Source: Bradyrhizobium sp. LTSP885
GTDB lineage: Bacteria; Pseudomonadota; Alphaproteobacteria; Rhizobiales; Xanthobacteraceae
Direction: 5' to 3'
DNA: 64,000 nt
NCBI RefSeq assembly: GCF_000938305.1
Contig: NZ_JYMT01000034.1
Location: forward strand, 86,395 to 150,394
Under the pieces are notes generated by a model. That model saw only the letters and a program-made list of their open reading frames with translations. It searched no databases and was not told the DNA's origin. The translations under genes and the position numbers were made by a program. This document shows positions 41,605 through 49,751 of this stretch, one piece after another; within the stretch, counting starts at the first letter, position 1; every line of letters begins with the position of its first letter.

Positions 41605-41776
41605 GGATCCCCTCAAGAGGATGTTTCAGCGTTTCGTCTGACGCCGGGTTCCGGAAGTTCAGGCCGTCGCGTCGACGGCGGCGCGGGCAGCCATGGCCCC
41701 TCGCGTCGACTGGCGGCCACGCTGACACCTTGTCGCGACCGAAAACGCCGGGAATGACGGGCCCTTAAGGCCTTTA

Positions 41777-41791
41777 TTAACCCTTTGCTAA
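41777..41791 (+). promoter_or_regulatory. CtrA-binding-site candidate upstream of flhA
   Basis: TTAA-CCCTTTG-CTAA, one mismatch from the CtrA consensus TTAA-N7-TTAA, 186 bases before the flhA start used here. In Caulobacter, flagellar export genes are controlled by CtrA, and ctrA itself lies in this window. Confidence 0.6.
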
Positions 41792-41964
41792 CCATACACC
41801 CGGCAAGAATTGCCGAGTGAAGTCGAGTGTCGTCGATTGCGTATAACGGGAGGAGATCCCCCGTGGACGCCAGTGCGGTGCCTCACTTTCGGAACGGCGG
41901 CCCAGCGGCCGTCGCGCAGACGCTTGGCGGCCGCAGCCGTCAATCGCGAGGGAAAGCGGCTACC

Positions 41965-44094
41965 ATGGTCGACGTCACGGCGGGTCAGGGTACGGCAGGC
42001 AAGAGCGGACTGCCGAGCCTCAGTGAGATCGTTGATACCTTAAGGCGCGGCGATCTCGCGCTGGCGCTCGGCGTCATCACCATCCTGGTGGTGCTGATCC
42101 TGCCGCTGCCCTCGATCGTGCTCGACCTGTTCCTGGCAGTTTCGATCACGATCTCGATCCTGATCCTGATGACCTCGCTGTTCATCCAGGCGCCGCTGGA
42201 ATTCTCGTCGTTCCCGACCATCCTCCTGATCTCGACCATGATGCGGCTGTCGCTGAACATGGCCTCGACCCGGCTGATCCTGAGCCATGGTCACGAGGGC
42301 ACCGCCGCCGCGGGCCACGTCATCGAGGCGTTCGGCAACTTCGTGATGGGCGGCAACTTCGTGATCGGCATCATCGTGTTCGCGATCCTGGTGATCGTGA
42401 ACTTCGTGGTCATCACCAAGGGTTCGGGCCGCATCGCCGAAGTCGCGGCGCGCTTCCAGCTCGACTCGATGCCCGGCAAGCAGATGGCGATCGACGCCGA
42501 CCTGTCCGCCGGCCTGATCGACGAGAAGGCCGCCAAGGATCGCCGCAAGGCGCTGGAGGATGAAAGCGGCTTCTTCGGCGCCATGGACGGTGCTTCGAAA
42601 TTCGTCCGCGGCGATGCGATCGCGGGCCTCTTGATCGTCTTCATCAACATCGTCGGCGGCATCATCATCGGCGTCGCCCAGCAAGGACTGGGCTTCGGCG
42701 AAGCCGCCCGCACCTACACCGTGCTGACCGTCGGCGACGGCCTCGTCACCCAGGTGCCCGCCCTGATCGTCTCGACCGCCGCAGGCCTTCTGGTCTCCAA
42801 GGCCGGCATCACCGGCGCCGCCGACAAGGCGCTGATGCGCCAGCTCTCCGGCTATCCGCAGGCGCTCGGCATGTCGGCCGGCGTCATGCTGGTGCTGTCG
42901 CTGCTGCCGGGCATTCCGATGCTCCCGTTCATGCTGCTGGGCTCCGGCGCCGCGGCGCTGGCCTGGAGCGCACGCAACCGCAAAAGGGCGGCTGTGGCCG
43001 CCGAAGCCGCCGCTGCTGCGGCCCCCGCCGCTGCGGCCGCCGCCGCTGCGGCCGCGGACGAGCCGATCTCCAGCGCGCTGAAGATCGACGACCTCAAGAT
43101 CGAGCTCGGCTACGCGCTGCTGCCGCTGGTCAACGGCCCCGACGGCACCGACCGCTTGACCGAGCAGATCAAGGCGCTGCGCCGCCAGCTCGCCGTCGAG
43201 ATGGGATTTGTGATGCCGGCGGTGCGCATCCTCGACAACGTGCAGCTCGAGGCCAACAGCTACGTCATCAAGATCAAGGAGGTCGACGCCGGCACCGGCA
43301 AGATCTGGCCGAACCAGTTCATGGTCATGGACCCCGGCGGCAACCAGGTCCAGGTACCCGGCATCCACACCATCGAGCCGACCTTCGGCCTGCCGGCGAC
43401 CTGGGTCGACGCCGGCCTGAAGGAAGAGGCCGCGCTGAAAGGCTACACCGTCGTCGACGCGGCCACAGTGCTGTCGACGCATCTGACCGAGCTGCTCAAG
43501 ACCAACATGTCGGACTTGCTGTCCTACGGCGAGGTGCAGAAGCTGCTCAAGGACCTGCCGAAGGAGCAGGCCGAGCTGATCAAGGACATCGTGCCGGGCC
43601 AGGTCACGGTGTCGGGTATCCAGCGCGTGCTGCAGCTCTTGCTCGCCGAACGCATCTCGATCCGCGATCTCTCGACCATCCTCGAAGGCATCGCCGATGC
43701 GCTGGCGTTCTCGCGCAACCCGAGCACCATGGTCGAGCACGTCCGTGCCCGGCTGGCGCGGCAGATCTGCGCCCAGAACACCTCGCCGAACGGGTACCTG
43801 CCGCTGATCGCGCTGTCGGCGCGGTGGGAGCAGGCGTTCGCCGAGTCGATCATAGGCACTGGCGACGAGCGCAGCCTTGCGATGCAACCCTCCAAACTCT
43901 CGGAGTTCATGACCGCCGTCCGCAACGCCTTCGAGCAGGCGGCGCGTGAAGGCGAGGCGCCCGTGCTGGTGACCTCGGCGGCGATCCGGCCGTTCGTCCG
44001 CTCGCTGGTCGAGCGGTTCCGCTCGCAGACCACCGTGCTGTCGCAAGCCGAAATCCATCCCCGGGCCAGGCTGAAGACGGTCGGTAGCGTCTAG
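41965..44094 (+). CDS. flhA: Flagellar biosynthesis export protein FlhA
   Basis: 709-residue export-gate protein of the flagellar type III secretion system. The N-terminal membrane domain has about eight spans with the conserved SSFPTILLISTMMRLSLNMA (FHIPEP-type region) and MPGKQMAIDADLSAGLIDE. An Ala-rich linker near residues 340-360 leads to the large cytoplasmic domain, which binds export substrates and ends near LSQAEIHPRARLKTVGS. The frame extends upstream to 41827, but 709 residues matches family length and the extra 46 residues are not conserved in character. A CtrA box lies upstream. fliI and fliJ, which work with it, are nearby. Confidence 0.95.
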   Translation: MVDVTAGQGTAGKSGLPSLSEIVDTLRRGDLALALGVITILVVLILPLPSIVLDLFLAVSITISILILMTSLFIQAPLEFSSFPTILLISTMMRLSLNMASTRLILSHGHEGTAAAGHVIEAFGNFVMGGNFVIGIIVFAILVIVNFVVITKGSGRIAEVAARFQLDSMPGKQMAIDADLSAGLIDEKAAKDRRKALEDESGFFGAMDGASKFVRGDAIAGLLIVFINIVGGIIIGVAQQGLGFGEAARTYTVLTVGDGLVTQVPALIVSTAAGLLVSKAGITGAADKALMRQLSGYPQALGMSAGVMLVLSLLPGIPMLPFMLLGSGAAALAWSARNRKRAAVAAEAAAAAAPAAAAAAAAAADEPISSALKIDDLKIELGYALLPLVNGPDGTDRLTEQIKALRRQLAVEMGFVMPAVRILDNVQLEANSYVIKIKEVDAGTGKIWPNQFMVMDPGGNQVQVPGIHTIEPTFGLPATWVDAGLKEEAALKGYTVVDAATVLSTHLTELLKTNMSDLLSYGEVQKLLKDLPKEQAELIKDIVPGQVTVSGIQRVLQLLLAERISIRDLSTILEGIADALAFSRNPSTMVEHVRARLARQICAQNTSPNGYLPLIALSARWEQAFAESIIGTGDERSLAMQPSKLSEFMTAVRNAFEQAAREGEAPVLVTSAAIRPFVRSLVERFRSQTTVLSQAEIHPRARLKTVGSV

Positions 44095-44200
44095 AGAGGC
44101 CGATTCCGATGGAAGCGGAATGGACCTCTAGATTCTTGTTTTGACGCGTTTTCTTGACGCGAACTGGTTTCCACTTCGCTCGAAACGCTCTGGCAGAACA
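44089..44200. repeat. Terminator-like hairpin followed by a probable dispersed repeat
   Basis: CTAGAG...CTCTAG (44091-44131) encloses ATTCCG-ATGGAAG-CGGAAT and is followed by a T-rich stretch, so it may end the flhA transcript. The following GACGCGTTTTCTTGACGCGA and the CTTCGCTCGAAA segment closely resemble sequences I remember as recurrent between genes in Bradyrhizobium. No open frame of note. Confidence 0.45.
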
Positions 44201-44513
44201 CAAATCAGTGACCGTTCGCGCTGTGTTTTTGCGCCACAGGCAACAGATTTGTGTGGAATCAGCCGAAACGGGTGGATCTTGGCAGCCGACACGCTATGTG
44301 CAATCAAACTATTGAAAATACTTGTGATTATGTAGAATTTTCGGTTCCATCGGCGGTTTTCGATCGCGGCCGATCAAGTCTTTTCACTGCCTTGTGATCG
44401 CCTCTGGGGAACGGAATCAGCACATCCTACGTTGGTGGGGCGAGAGACGTTGAACCGGGTGGCGGACCGGCCCGACAAATCCGCTGAGAGCAGGAAGGCG
44501 GCAGGAGACTTCC
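44201..44513. other. AT-richer intergenic region upstream of a small membrane protein gene
   Basis: Base composition falls clearly below that of the neighbours around 44215-44380. No gene, and no convincing promoter hexamers, could be supported. It holds the upstream region of the small gene at 44514. Confidence 0.35.
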
Positions 44514-44714
44514 ATGAACCACTCGATCTACAGCGCAGACCGTACGACCCACCTGAAGATCGTGGTCGTCGCCTTGGTCGCGGGTATCCTGGTCGCGGGT
44601 TTCGGCATCACGGCACACAATTCGTCGGACGAGGGTTACACCCAGACGGCGCGGGTGATGAAGGCCGGCAAGCCGGTGACGATCACCAGCTCGGGCACCT
44701 CGGTCGTCCGCTAA
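44514..44714 (+). CDS. Small single-span membrane protein
   Basis: 66 residues starting MNHSIYSADRTTHLK, with one hydrophobic segment (IVVVALVAGILVAGFGI, about 17-33) and a polar C-terminus with VMKAGKPVTITSSG. A good ribosome-binding site AGGAG lies seven bases upstream. A terminator follows at 44808. I recall similar small proteins in Bradyrhizobium, without a function. Confidence 0.7.
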   Translation: MNHSIYSADRTTHLKIVVVALVAGILVAGFGITAHNSSDEGYTQTARVMKAGKPVTITSSGTSVVR

Positions 44715-44807
44715 AGGAGAATTCACGAATTCACGTGGCTCTTTACAGCCCCCCAAAGTCGCTACGTGGATATTAAGACCCCCAACTACCCCCAAGTTGA
44801 CTGTTGA

Positions 44808-44839
44808 AAACGCCCGCTCCCCACGGGCGTTTTCTTTTT
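44808..44839 (+). terminator. Intrinsic terminator
   Basis: AAAACGCCCG-CTCCCA-CGGGCGTTTT followed by CTTTTTG. A 10-bp stem with a strong T-run, about 95 bases after the small membrane protein gene. Confidence 0.85.
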
Positions 44840-44913
44840 GTGCGGGCACACGAACAGACCGCATCGTCGTGCATGAGCGCGACGACGATCAAGATTGAGC
44901 ATAGCTCCATCCA

Positions 44914-45036
44914 CGTCATTGCGAGCCAACGGGTCGCGCGAATGCGCGCCCGATGACAGGCTCCGCGAAGCAATCCATTGCCGCCGCCCGTCCGGAAAGA
45001 TGGATTGCTTCGTCGCTATCGCTCCTCGCAATGACG
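44914..45036. repeat. Dispersed palindromic repeat, family A (copy 2, with insertion)
   Basis: CGTCATTGCGAG at the left and CTCGCAATGACG at the right with inner GAAGCAATCCAT / ATGGATTGCTTCG, as at 21600 and 58095. This copy is about 35 bases longer, the extra sequence lying in the left arm. Confidence 0.8.
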
Positions 45037-45083
45037 GAGCCACAACGACTCACAGGCTCACGACAACAAGATAAGGCGCGAAC

Positions 45084-45989
45084 TTACCGCGGCGCCGACG
45101 CGGCGCCCGGCACCGTCTCGATCAACTTGCCGGTGAAGAGCGGCGTCGAGGTCGGCTGGCCGCTGGGTGAACCACCGGCCTGCTCAACCGTCACCGCGTA
45201 GGTGGCGCCATCGACGACGTCAGAAGCATAGGATGACAACACCGGGCGTGCCGTAAAGTCGCCCGTCCCGATCACCCCGAGCGAGCGCGGTTGCGGCAGC
45301 TTGTCGGAAATCAGCCAGAGCTCGAAGCTCTTGCCCGGCTCTGCGGTTGCACCGACTTTGCGGACCGTGAAATTCCTGGTGGCGCCGTCGATCGTCATGA
45401 TGAAGGCGGGTCCGCCGCCTTGGCCCTGCAGCAGCGCGACATATTGCGCTGAGGGCGTGAGCGCGGGCGCTGGCACCTTCACTTCCACGGTTTGGATGCG
45501 CGGCTTTGGCCGGATCGCCTGCGGGAGCGCATCGGGCTGGTAGATCTGCAGACCGAACATCACGAGCAGCGCGGCCGCGATCGCACTCGCAACGGAGGCG
45601 AGGCTGCGCCAGCGCTTCACGCGGCTTGCCAGATCAACGATGTTGTCGTTGTCGTTATCGACGACGGGCACTTGATCGACGACACGCACTTGCCGCATCT
45701 CGACTGGCGCGACCTGCGGTGGTGGCGCAGACTCGGGCAGCAACAGCGGCGCCTGCGGTTCGGCGGAGAGCCCGATCGCCGCCCTGATGTTTTCCCAGAC
45801 GATCGGGCGCGGCTCGACCGAACCGACCATCTGATTGAGCGAACCGAGCCTGAACTCCCACGCCTGCACGACAGCTGCGAACTCCTTGTCGACAGCCATC
45901 ATGGTGTCGACCTGCGCGCGCTCATCGGCATCGAGTGTACCGAGCGCATATTCCGCGGCGAGCGCGATATGGTCTTCGCTATAGGCCAT
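45084..45989 (-). CDS. Anti-sigma factor (RskA/anti-sigma-K type)
   Basis: 301 residues. The N-terminal anti-sigma domain begins MAYSEDHIALAAEYALGTLD and continues through AVVQAWEFRLGSLNQM, which should clamp the sigma factor. A linker with Pro/Gln-rich sequence leads to a single membrane span at about 145-160 (LASVASAIAAALLVMFGLQI), then a C-terminal periplasmic RskA domain with KSFELWLISDKLPQPRSLGV. It is encoded just after the ECF sigma gene; the ATG at 45989 is three bases past its stop. Release of sigma probably needs proteolysis of this protein. Confidence 0.92.
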   Translation of the reverse strand: MAYSEDHIALAAEYALGTLDADERAQVDTMMAVDKEFAAVVQAWEFRLGSLNQMVGSVEPRPIVWENIRAAIGLSAEPQAPLLLPESAPPPQVAPVEMRQVRVVDQVPVVDNDNDNIVDLASRVKRWRSLASVASAIAAALLVMFGLQIYQPDALPQAIRPKPRIQTVEVKVPAPALTPSAQYVALLQGQGGGPAFIMTIDGATRNFTVRKVGATAEPGKSFELWLISDKLPQPRSLGVIGTGDFTARPVLSSYASDVVDGATYAVTVEQAGGSPSGQPTSTPLFTGKLIETVPGAASAPR

Positions 45990-45991
45990 CG

Positions 45992-46537
45992 CTAGAGTCC
46001 AAGACACTCCCGGATATCAATCATGCTGCGGCGCAGCCATGTCTTCACGGTATTCACCGGCGTCTCGAACTTCGCGGCGAGCTGCTCGCGGCTCCAGCCA
46101 TTGTAATAGGCCAGCAGCACGAGCTTCTGCCGATCGGGCTCCAGACGACCAATGCACTCCAACAAACGCTTCAACTCTTCCGTCATCTCCCGGCGCGCCA
46201 GTGGATCGGGCGTGTCGGCAGCCGCTTCCATGGCGGCCGGCTCGTCTTCCAGCGAGAGCTCGGTTCGCTTGCGCACGACATCGATGGCGCGGTTCCGCGC
46301 AATCGACGCCATCCACGTGATCGGGGAGGACAGGGCCGGATTGAATTGTCCGGCGCTGTTCCAGATCTTGACGTAAGCCTCCTGAATGACCTCCTCTGCG
46401 AGGTCCTGACGCCGCAAGATACGGAGCACCACGCCGAAGAGTTTCGCGCGTGTGGCAGCGTAAAGGCGCTCGAAGGCGGCTTGATCCCCCTTCGCGACGG
46501 CAGCGATCAGCCCGACCAGCTCAGCCGGCGTCAGCAT
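45992..46537 (-). CDS. ECF-type RNA polymerase sigma factor (SigK-like)
   Basis: 181 residues. Region 2 at about 25-90 has FGVVLRILRRQDLAEEVIQE and WMASIARNRAIDVVRKR; region 4 at about 125-175 has VLLAYYNGWSREQLAAKFET and PVNTVKTWLRRSM, the HTH. Paired with an RskA-type membrane anti-sigma factor, the arrangement of ECF groups that respond to envelope or oxidative signals. It likely autoregulates the operon. The signal is unknown. Start ATG at 46537. Confidence 0.92.
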   Translation of the reverse strand: MLTPAELVGLIAAVAKGDQAAFERLYAATRAKLFGVVLRILRRQDLAEEVIQEAYVKIWNSAGQFNPALSSPITWMASIARNRAIDVVRKRTELSLEDEPAAMEAAADTPDPLARREMTEELKRLLECIGRLEPDRQKLVLLAYYNGWSREQLAAKFETPVNTVKTWLRRSMIDIRECLGL

Positions 46538-46682
46538 TCAGCGCCCCCAAAGCCCGTTTCCCCCATCGCGTCGCCGTCCGTCGTCTCGTTGTCAATCGTC
46601 TTGTCACGTGTGCCCGGGACGGTCGTAGCATAGTTTCTGACGACACGGTCCACCAGTGGGCCGGCTGTGGACATTATCAAAC

Positions 46683-46711
46683 AAAAACCCGGGCCGAAGG
46701 CCCGGGTTTTT
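46683..46711. terminator. Bidirectional intrinsic terminator after fliJ
   Basis: AAAAACCCGGGCC-GAA-GGCCCGGGTTTTT, a 13-bp perfect stem with A/T runs on both sides. On the minus strand it lies 27 bases after the fliJ stop. Confidence 0.9.
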
Positions 46712-46737
46712 CCGTCTTTCGACGTGGATGAAATGCG

Positions 46738-47157
46738 TCAGGCGATGACGCCGAGACGGGCGCGCATCAGGCCGATCGAGTCCATGTCGGCCTGCTCGCG
46801 GGCGCTCTCTTCGGCGCGCTCGCGCGCCTGGTCGCGCTCGTCGAGCAACTCGACCTTCTTCAGCTCCTCGAATGCCTCCGACAGCAGTGCCTTGGCATCA
46901 TCGAGCTGGGTGCGCAGTTCGTCGGCCGAGCGGGTCAAATTCTCCCGGCGCTGGATCGCCGCCTTGGCGTAGGTCGGATAGGCGAAATGGGTGGGATCGT
47001 TGATCCCGGCGCGTTCCTGCTCGACCTGGATCTCGCGCTCGAGCTCCACCGACATGCGCTGGAAGTCGGCGATCATGCCTTCGATCTGGGTAACCCGGCG
47101 GCGCTTCTCATCGACCTGAAACTTCTTCAGGCGGATCAGCGTTTCACGTGACTTCAT
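46738..47157 (-). CDS. fliJ: Flagellar export protein FliJ
   Basis: 139-residue, almost wholly helical protein with long heptad patterns (VTQIEGMIADFQRMSVELER and LRTQLDDAKALLSEAFEELK). This is the two-stranded coiled-coil form of FliJ, which inserts into the FliI hexamer and couples it to FlhA. It lies about 110 bases after fliI on the same strand, and a terminator follows. Length is usual for alphaproteobacterial FliJ. Confidence 0.9.
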   Translation of the reverse strand: MKSRETLIRLKKFQVDEKRRRVTQIEGMIADFQRMSVELEREIQVEQERAGINDPTHFAYPTYAKAAIQRRENLTRSADELRTQLDDAKALLSEAFEELKKVELLDERDQARERAEESAREQADMDSIGLMRARLGVIA

Positions 47158-47266
47158 CGACTCATACTCCCCAGAAGTCCCTATTTTGAACGCGGGACAA
47201 AGCCGGCTCCCGGCTGGGCCCCGCCGGCATCGCTACTAGTCTGCCGCGGATGATGGCCCGACAAAG

Positions 47267-48592
47267 TTAGCGTTCCGTTTCCAAACCCGAAAGGATTTGA
47301 GCCAGTTGGCGATAGCCATCGCCGAGGCTGGTGGCCTCATCCTTGGCCTGGCGCAGGAATGCCTCGAGCGGCTCGTGCAGCCGGATCGCCTCGTCGACCT
47401 CAGGGCTGGAACCCGGCCGGTAGGCGCCAAGCCGGATCAGTTCCTCCATGTCGGCATAGGTCGCCATCACCTGCCGCGCCTTCGTAATGAAGGACAGGAA
47501 GTCGGGATCGGCGGACCGCGGCATGGTACGCGAGACCGACTTGAGGATGTTGACCGCCGGATAGCGGCCACGCTCGGCGATCGCCCGCTGCATCACGATA
47601 TGGCCGTCGAGGATGCCGCGCACCGCATCCGCGATCGGCTCATTATGATCGTCGCCGTCGACCAGCACCGTGAAGATCGCGGTGATGGTGCCGACGCCAG
47701 TGCCCGGCCCTGCCCGCTCCAGCAGCTTCGGCAGTTCGGTGAACACCGTCGGCGTATAGCCCTTGGCGGTCGGCGGCTCGCCGGCGGACAGGCCGATCTC
47801 GCGTTGCGCCATCGCAAAGCGCGTCACCGAGTCCATCAGGCAGAGCACGTCCTTGTCCTCGTCGCGGAAATATTCCGCGATTGAAAGCGTCAGATACGCC
47901 GCTTGGCGCCGCATCAGCGCCGGCTCGTCCGATGTCGCGACCACCACGACCGAACGCGCCAGGCCCTCGTCGCCGAGGTCTTCCTGCAAGAATTCCTGCA
48001 CCTCGCGGCCGCGTTCGCCGACCAGCCCGATCACGGTGATATCGGCGTCGACGTTGCGCGCCAGCATCGACAGCAGCACCGACTTGCCGACGCCGGAACC
48101 GGCGAAGATGCCGAGCCGCTGGCCGCGGCAACAGGTCAGGAATGTATTGAGTCCGCGCACCCCGAGATCGAGCGGCGCGCCGACCCGCTGGCGCGAATGC
48201 GCCGGCGGCGGCGAGTTTCGATAGGGCATCGGCGAGGCGCCTTGCACCAGCGGCCCCTTGCCGTCGATCGGCTCGCCCATCGCGTTGAGGACGCGGCCGA
48301 GCCAGGCCGGCGACGGCCGCACCTGACTTGCAGCATTGGCAATGACGGCACGGCAGCCGCGCCTGACACCCTCGAGCCCGCCGAACGGCATCACCACGGC
48401 ATTGCTGCCGGAGAAGCCGATCACCTCGGCCGCGATGAAGCGGCCACCGCCGACGTCGATCACGATGCGGGCGCCAACCGACATCGCGTGGATCGGCCCC
48501 GCGATCTCGACCATCAGCCCGCGGACACCGACCACACGGCCATAAATGTTGACGCCGTCGATGTCACCGATCTGTTCCGCGAGGGCCTTCAT
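47267..48592 (-). CDS. fliI: Flagellum-specific ATPase FliI
   Basis: 441-residue AAA/F1-type ATPase of the flagellar secretion system. Walker A is GIFAGSGVGKSVLLSM with K170, Walker B lies in DVLCLMDSVTRFAMAQREIG, and EPPTAKGYTPTVFTELPKLL marks the family. It energises export of flagellar subunits with FliJ and FlhA. Start ATG at 48592. It is divergent from ctrA; a CtrA-like box lies 40-55 bases upstream of the start. No truncation seen. Confidence 0.96.
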   Translation of the reverse strand: MKALAEQIGDIDGVNIYGRVVGVRGLMVEIAGPIHAMSVGARIVIDVGGGRFIAAEVIGFSGSNAVVMPFGGLEGVRRGCRAVIANAASQVRPSPAWLGRVLNAMGEPIDGKGPLVQGASPMPYRNSPPPAHSRQRVGAPLDLGVRGLNTFLTCCRGQRLGIFAGSGVGKSVLLSMLARNVDADITVIGLVGERGREVQEFLQEDLGDEGLARSVVVVATSDEPALMRRQAAYLTLSIAEYFRDEDKDVLCLMDSVTRFAMAQREIGLSAGEPPTAKGYTPTVFTELPKLLERAGPGTGVGTITAIFTVLVDGDDHNEPIADAVRGILDGHIVMQRAIAERGRYPAVNILKSVSRTMPRSADPDFLSFITKARQVMATYADMEELIRLGAYRPGSSPEVDEAIRLHEPLEAFLRQAKDEATSLGDGYRQLAQILSGLETER

Positions 48593-48631
48593 TGCGAAAA
48601 CCTTAAGTTTCCGAGATTTTGCCCTGGCCGC

Positions 48632-48646
48632 TTAACCTCGTGTTTA
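48632..48646 (-). promoter_or_regulatory. CtrA-binding-site candidate upstream of fliI
   Basis: TTAA-CCTCGTG-TTTA on the plus strand (TAAA-N7-TTAA on the fliI strand), one mismatch from the CtrA consensus, 40 bases upstream of fliI. Confidence 0.5.
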
Positions 48647-48714
48647 CCCGCATCGTTAATCATTGCGTCACTGTCTTTGGTGACTGGGGTTGCTCGCCCG
48701 TTCTGAGGAAGGGC

Positions 48715-48883
48715 GAGTCACGAGAGTCGGTTAGACCCGTCTCTTAATGTGGAATCTGAACGAGAACGGATAGCAAAAGGTTCTTCTACGCAATATCTTA
48801 GGGCGATTCGACAAAAATTGCACGGTTAGAGCTTGCGAAGCAGAATCATTTTTTGTTAACCATATCTTGTCAGGATCCGAATC
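48715..48883 (+). promoter_or_regulatory. ctrA promoter region with clustered GANTC sites
   Basis: Six GANTC sites (48715, 48724, 48752, 48805, 48843, 48879) lie in 170 bases; about 0.7 would be expected at random. GANTC is the target of the cell-cycle methyltransferase CcrM in alphaproteobacteria. A TTAACC half-site at 48857-48862 could be part of a CtrA autoregulatory site. The region is AT-rich compared with its surroundings. Confidence 0.65.
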
Positions 48884-48961
48884 AGTTGTTCAAAGGCGTT
48901 TTGTAAGTGCCGCGAATGCGGCCGACCTGACGCCCGGAGCGGCGACGATGGGGAACTTGGC

Positions 48962-49663
48962 ATGCGCGTTTTGCTGATTGAAGATGACAGCGCCGTCGCG
49001 CAGTCGATCGAGCTGATGCTCAAGTCCGAGAGTTTCAACGTCTATACGACGGATCTCGGGGAAGAAGGCGTCGATCTCGGCAAGCTCTACGATTACGACA
49101 TTATCCTTCTCGACCTCAACCTGCCCGACATGTCCGGCTACGACGTGCTGAAGCAGCTGCGGGTGTCGAAGATCAAGACACCAATTCTGATCCTCTCCGG
49201 CCTCGCCGGCATCGAGGACAAGGTCAAGGGTCTCGGCGTCGGCGCCGACGACTACATGACCAAACCCTTCCACAAGGACGAACTGGTCGCCCGCATCCAC
49301 GCGATCGTGCGCCGCTCCAAGGGCCACGCCCAGTCGGTCATCCAGACCGGCGATCTGGTGGTCAATCTCGACACCAAGACGGTCGAGGTCGGCGGCCAGC
49401 GCGTGCATCTGACGGGCAAGGAATACCAGATGCTGGAGCTGCTCTCGCTCCGCAAGGGCACCACGCTCACCAAGGAAATGTTCCTCAACCACCTCTATGG
49501 CGGCATGGACGAGCCGGAGCTGAAGATCATCGACGTCTTCATCTGCAAGCTGCGCAAGAAGCTCGCCAACGCCTCCGAAGGCCGCAACTTCATCGAAACC
49601 GTGTGGGGCCGCGGCTATGTGCTGCGCGAGCCGCACGAAGTCGAAGAGCGAATTCCGGCCTAA
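48962..49663 (+). CDS. ctrA: Cell-cycle response regulator CtrA
   Basis: 233-residue OmpR-type response regulator: receiver domain 1-115 with D51 as the phosphoacceptor (LLDLNLPDMSGYD), then the winged-helix DNA-binding domain with VHLTGKEYQMLELLSLRKGT and IDVFICKLRKKLA. The first 120 residues are extremely close to Caulobacter CtrA as I remember it. It controls flagellar, chemotaxis and division genes. The C-terminal tail (EERIPA) lacks the Ala-Ala end that ClpXP recognises in Caulobacter CtrA, so turnover may differ. A terminator follows at 49715. Confidence 0.97.
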   Translation: MRVLLIEDDSAVAQSIELMLKSESFNVYTTDLGEEGVDLGKLYDYDIILLDLNLPDMSGYDVLKQLRVSKIKTPILILSGLAGIEDKVKGLGVGADDYMTKPFHKDELVARIHAIVRRSKGHAQSVIQTGDLVVNLDTKTVEVGGQRVHLTGKEYQMLELLSLRKGTTLTKEMFLNHLYGGMDEPELKIIDVFICKLRKKLANASEGRNFIETVWGRGYVLREPHEVEERIPA

Positions 49664-49714
49664 GACTTTACGGGCTTCGTGCAGCGAACCTCAGGGTTCA
49701 CTCCTCCCGACTGG

Positions 49715-49741
49715 ACCCCGCCGTAAATGGCGGGGTTTTTG
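49715..49741 (+). terminator. ctrA intrinsic terminator
   Basis: ACCCCGCC-GTAAAT-GGCGGGGT followed by a T-run, 52 bases after the ctrA stop. A 24-base portion (49725-49748) recurs at 52966-52989 with one mismatch. Confidence 0.9.
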
Positions 49742-49751
49742 TTTGGGGTGT

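Noticed and set aside
42040..44058. 672-codon minus-strand frame opposite flhA
   Set aside because: Shadow of flhA with no recognisable protein features.
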